Below are positions 5,854 to 7,022 of a DNA stretch of 7,022 nucleotides, piece after piece. Positions within the stretch are counted from its first letter, which is position 1; the number at the start of each line of letters is the position of its first letter. The DNA is from Chloroflexota bacterium. GTDB lineage: Bacteria; Chloroflexota; Dormibacteria; Dormibacterales; Dormibacteraceae. Below the pieces are notes generated by a model that was not told where the DNA came from, did no database searches, and saw nothing but the letters and a program-made list of their open reading frames with translations. A program made the translations under genes and the position numbers. The stretch covers positions 1 through 7,022 of the forward strand of contig VBJR01000317.1 in NCBI GenBank assembly GCA_005880175.1. The letters run 5' to 3'.

Positions 5854-6778
5854 GGGCCCTGACGCCGCGCTTGCGCAGGTGCCGGGCGAAGTCCTCGGGG
5901 AACCCGTGAACCGTGTAGACCTTGTTCGCGCCCGAGCGGCGGATGACCTCCAGCAGCTCGTCGAAGTCGCAGTGGTCGGAGAGCGGGAACGCCAGGTCCG
6001 CCCCGAAGACGCGCCAGAACCCGGCGTCCTGCGCCCAGCCTGAGATCAGGGCGGTGCGGTAGCGGGGCAGGGCGCGGATGGCGTCCTTGCCCACGGGCGG
6101 CACGACGACGACGCGGTCGCCGGGGTTGCCGTCCAGGGGGATCCAGTCGGGGAGCGTGACCCCGGCCGCCTCGTACCCGCGGGCGAACGGGACGCACCGT
6201 TCCTCCAGGGCGAAGCGGAAGCCGTGCGGGGCCAGGGCCAGCATCACCTCCTGGGCCTTGCCCATCGCGTTGGCGAGGAGGACGGGGGTGGCGTTGGCGT
6301 CCAGGGCCCGGCGGCACCAGAGGGCGACGGCCTCGGTGACGGTGTCGGCGTCGGGGAAGCGGAAGTGGGGCTGGCCGTACGTGCTCTCGATCACGACGAC
6401 GTCCGCCCCGGGGATGGGGGTGTCGGCCCGGCTGGCGCCGTGGCGGAGCTTGAGGTCGCCCGTATAGAGGAGGCGGTGGCCCTCGTGCTCGCAGAGGAGC
6501 TGGGCCGAGCCGAGCATGTGGCCGGCCGGATACAGCGTGACCCTGCCTTCGCCGCGCCGCATCGTCTCGCCGAAGCCCAGCATTCGCCAGCCCCGCGGCC
6601 GGCGTGCTTCCGGGATGAGCGCGAGCGTCTGTGGCGTCAGCAGCGCCTCCTTGTGGCGGCGCGCGTGGTCCGTATGCGCGTGGGAGATGAAGGCGAAGCT
6701 GCGCACGACCAGGGGGTCGAGCCACAGGCGATGGCCCGGCAGCGAGACCCCGCGATCCCAGACGACCTCTCGCGTCAC
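5813..6778 (-). CDS. Metallo-beta-lactamase/beta-CASP exonuclease (ligase-associated type)
   Basis: A 321-residue nuclease of the metallo-beta-lactamase fold with a beta-CASP domain, the CPSF73/Artemis/SNM1 superfamily. Two-metal site motifs are visible: HAHTDH at 33-38, His87 in YPAGHMLGSAQ, Asp108 in YTGDLKL, then VIESTYG. Toward the C-terminus come FPLSDHCDFDEL and YTVHGF, which supply the usual later histidines of beta-CASP motifs B and C. The N-terminal GVSLPGHRLWLDP and the PAGHMLGSAQ block match the family annotated as DNA ligase-associated exonuclease, found beside ATP-dependent DNA ligase and a helicase in repair clusters; a role in RNA 3'-end processing is the alternative. The GTG start overlaps the stop of the hydrate epimerase gene as GTGA, so expression is probably coupled. 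The DNA ligase in this window lies 4.4 kb away, beyond the sigma operon and also on the minus strand. Confidence 0.92.
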   Translation of the reverse strand: MTREVVWDRGVSLPGHRLWLDPLVVRSFAFISHAHTDHARRHKEALLTPQTLALIPEARRPRGWRMLGFGETMRRGEGRVTLYPAGHMLGSAQLLCEHEGHRLLYTGDLKLRHGASRADTPIPGADVVVIESTYGQPHFRFPDADTVTEAVALWCRRALDANATPVLLANAMGKAQEVMLALAPHGFRFALEERCVPFARGYEAAGVTLPDWIPLDGNPGDRVVVVPPVGKDAIRALPRYRTALISGWAQDAGFWRVFGADLAFPLSDHCDFDELLEVIRRSGANKVYTVHGFPEDFARHLRKRGVRAHALHATEQLALAL

Positions 6779-7022
6779 AGCCGGACGAGCTCGCCTTTTT
6801 CAAATAGGTCTGCCCGCACAGCGACACCGACCGCCGCATAGGCTTCGAAAGGCACTCCTATGTCCGCGACGAAGACCGGCTCCGACAGTCTCAGGAGCCC
6901 GGGCTTGGGAAGTCCCAATGTGATGGTCGTATTTGCTCGCACACATGGAGCGTAGGCGACGCCGGAATCGGCGTCGAGACCGGATGGCACGTCAACGGAG
7001 ACGACCGTCTTGCCCGATTCGT
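6775..7022 (-). CDS. nnrE: NAD(P)H-hydrate epimerase, C-terminal part (N-terminus beyond window edge)
   Basis: Repairs damaged nicotinamide cofactors by interconverting the R and S forms of NAD(P)H hydrate, so that a partner dehydratase can restore NAD(P)H. Only the last 81 complete codons are present. They include VVSVDVPSGLDADSG, the family's metal/substrate-binding block with the PSGLDAD signature, followed by TITLGLPKPGL and FVADIGVP, all in the order expected for a YjeF N-terminal domain. The protein stops about 25 residues after VADIGVP, so no C-terminal dehydratase domain is fused, unlike many bacterial Nnr proteins; a separate dehydratase would be needed elsewhere. It is open through the right edge with no start before it. 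G+C here is visibly lower than in the neighbouring genes. Its stop overlaps the exonuclease start. Confidence 0.9.
   Translation of the reverse strand, partial: ESGKTVVSVDVPSGLDADSGVAYAPCVRANTTITLGLPKPGLLRLSEPVFVADIGVPFEAYAAVGVAVRADLFEKGELVRL

Noticed and set aside
5685..6839. Minus-strand open frame of 384 codons overlapping the exonuclease gene
   Set aside because: It is a shifted frame of the exonuclease with Arg/Pro/Gly-rich low complexity. The metal-binding motifs are all in the 5813-6778 frame.

Overview
This is a gene-dense, very GC-rich bacterial segment (about 70% G+C or more by eye). It has many GTG and TTG starts, 1-11 bp gene overlaps and almost no non-coding DNA. A lipoprotein signal peptide, an ECF sigma factor with a zinc-type anti-sigma factor and a PlsC-type acyltransferase point to Bacteria. 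The phylum cannot be fixed from sequence alone; the archaeal/actinobacterial style of the ATP-dependent DNA ligase and the mix of genes would suit several high-GC lineages, including uncultured ones.

Layout. (1) 1-1445, minus strand: ATP-dependent DNA ligase, cut by the left edge before its C-terminus. (2) A 19-bp divergent gap, then a plus-strand run reaching 5172: a small four-cysteine protein, an M55 (DppA-like) D-aminopeptidase abutting it with no spacer, a 58-bp gap, and then a tight four-gene unit. That unit holds an ECF sigma factor, a zinc-finger anti-sigma membrane protein, a membrane protein with FGG-type beta-repeats, and a lipoprotein with SGAG-type repeats (head-GIN/DUF2807-like). 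All four have GGAGG ribosome binding sites at 6-8 nt, and successive genes overlap by 4-11 bp. (3) A 6-bp convergent gap, then a minus-strand operon read from the right edge: C-terminal part of NAD(P)H-hydrate epimerase, a metallo-beta-lactamase/beta-CASP exonuclease, and a PlsC-like acyltransferase, joined by overlaps.

How they may work together. The most system-like part is 2561-5172. The sigma and anti-sigma genes are co-transcribed with two different repeat proteins that probably form beta-solenoid or beta-sandwich structures at the envelope, one anchored by several membrane helices and one by lipid. The natural reading is an envelope-sensing or surface-building regulon in which the sigma factor controls its own structural genes; this is inferred from gene order. 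The DNA ligase and the exonuclease belong to families often found next to each other in ligase-associated DNA repair clusters, but here they are separated by the whole sigma operon. No RNA genes, CRISPR arrays, insertion sequences or clear terminators were seen.
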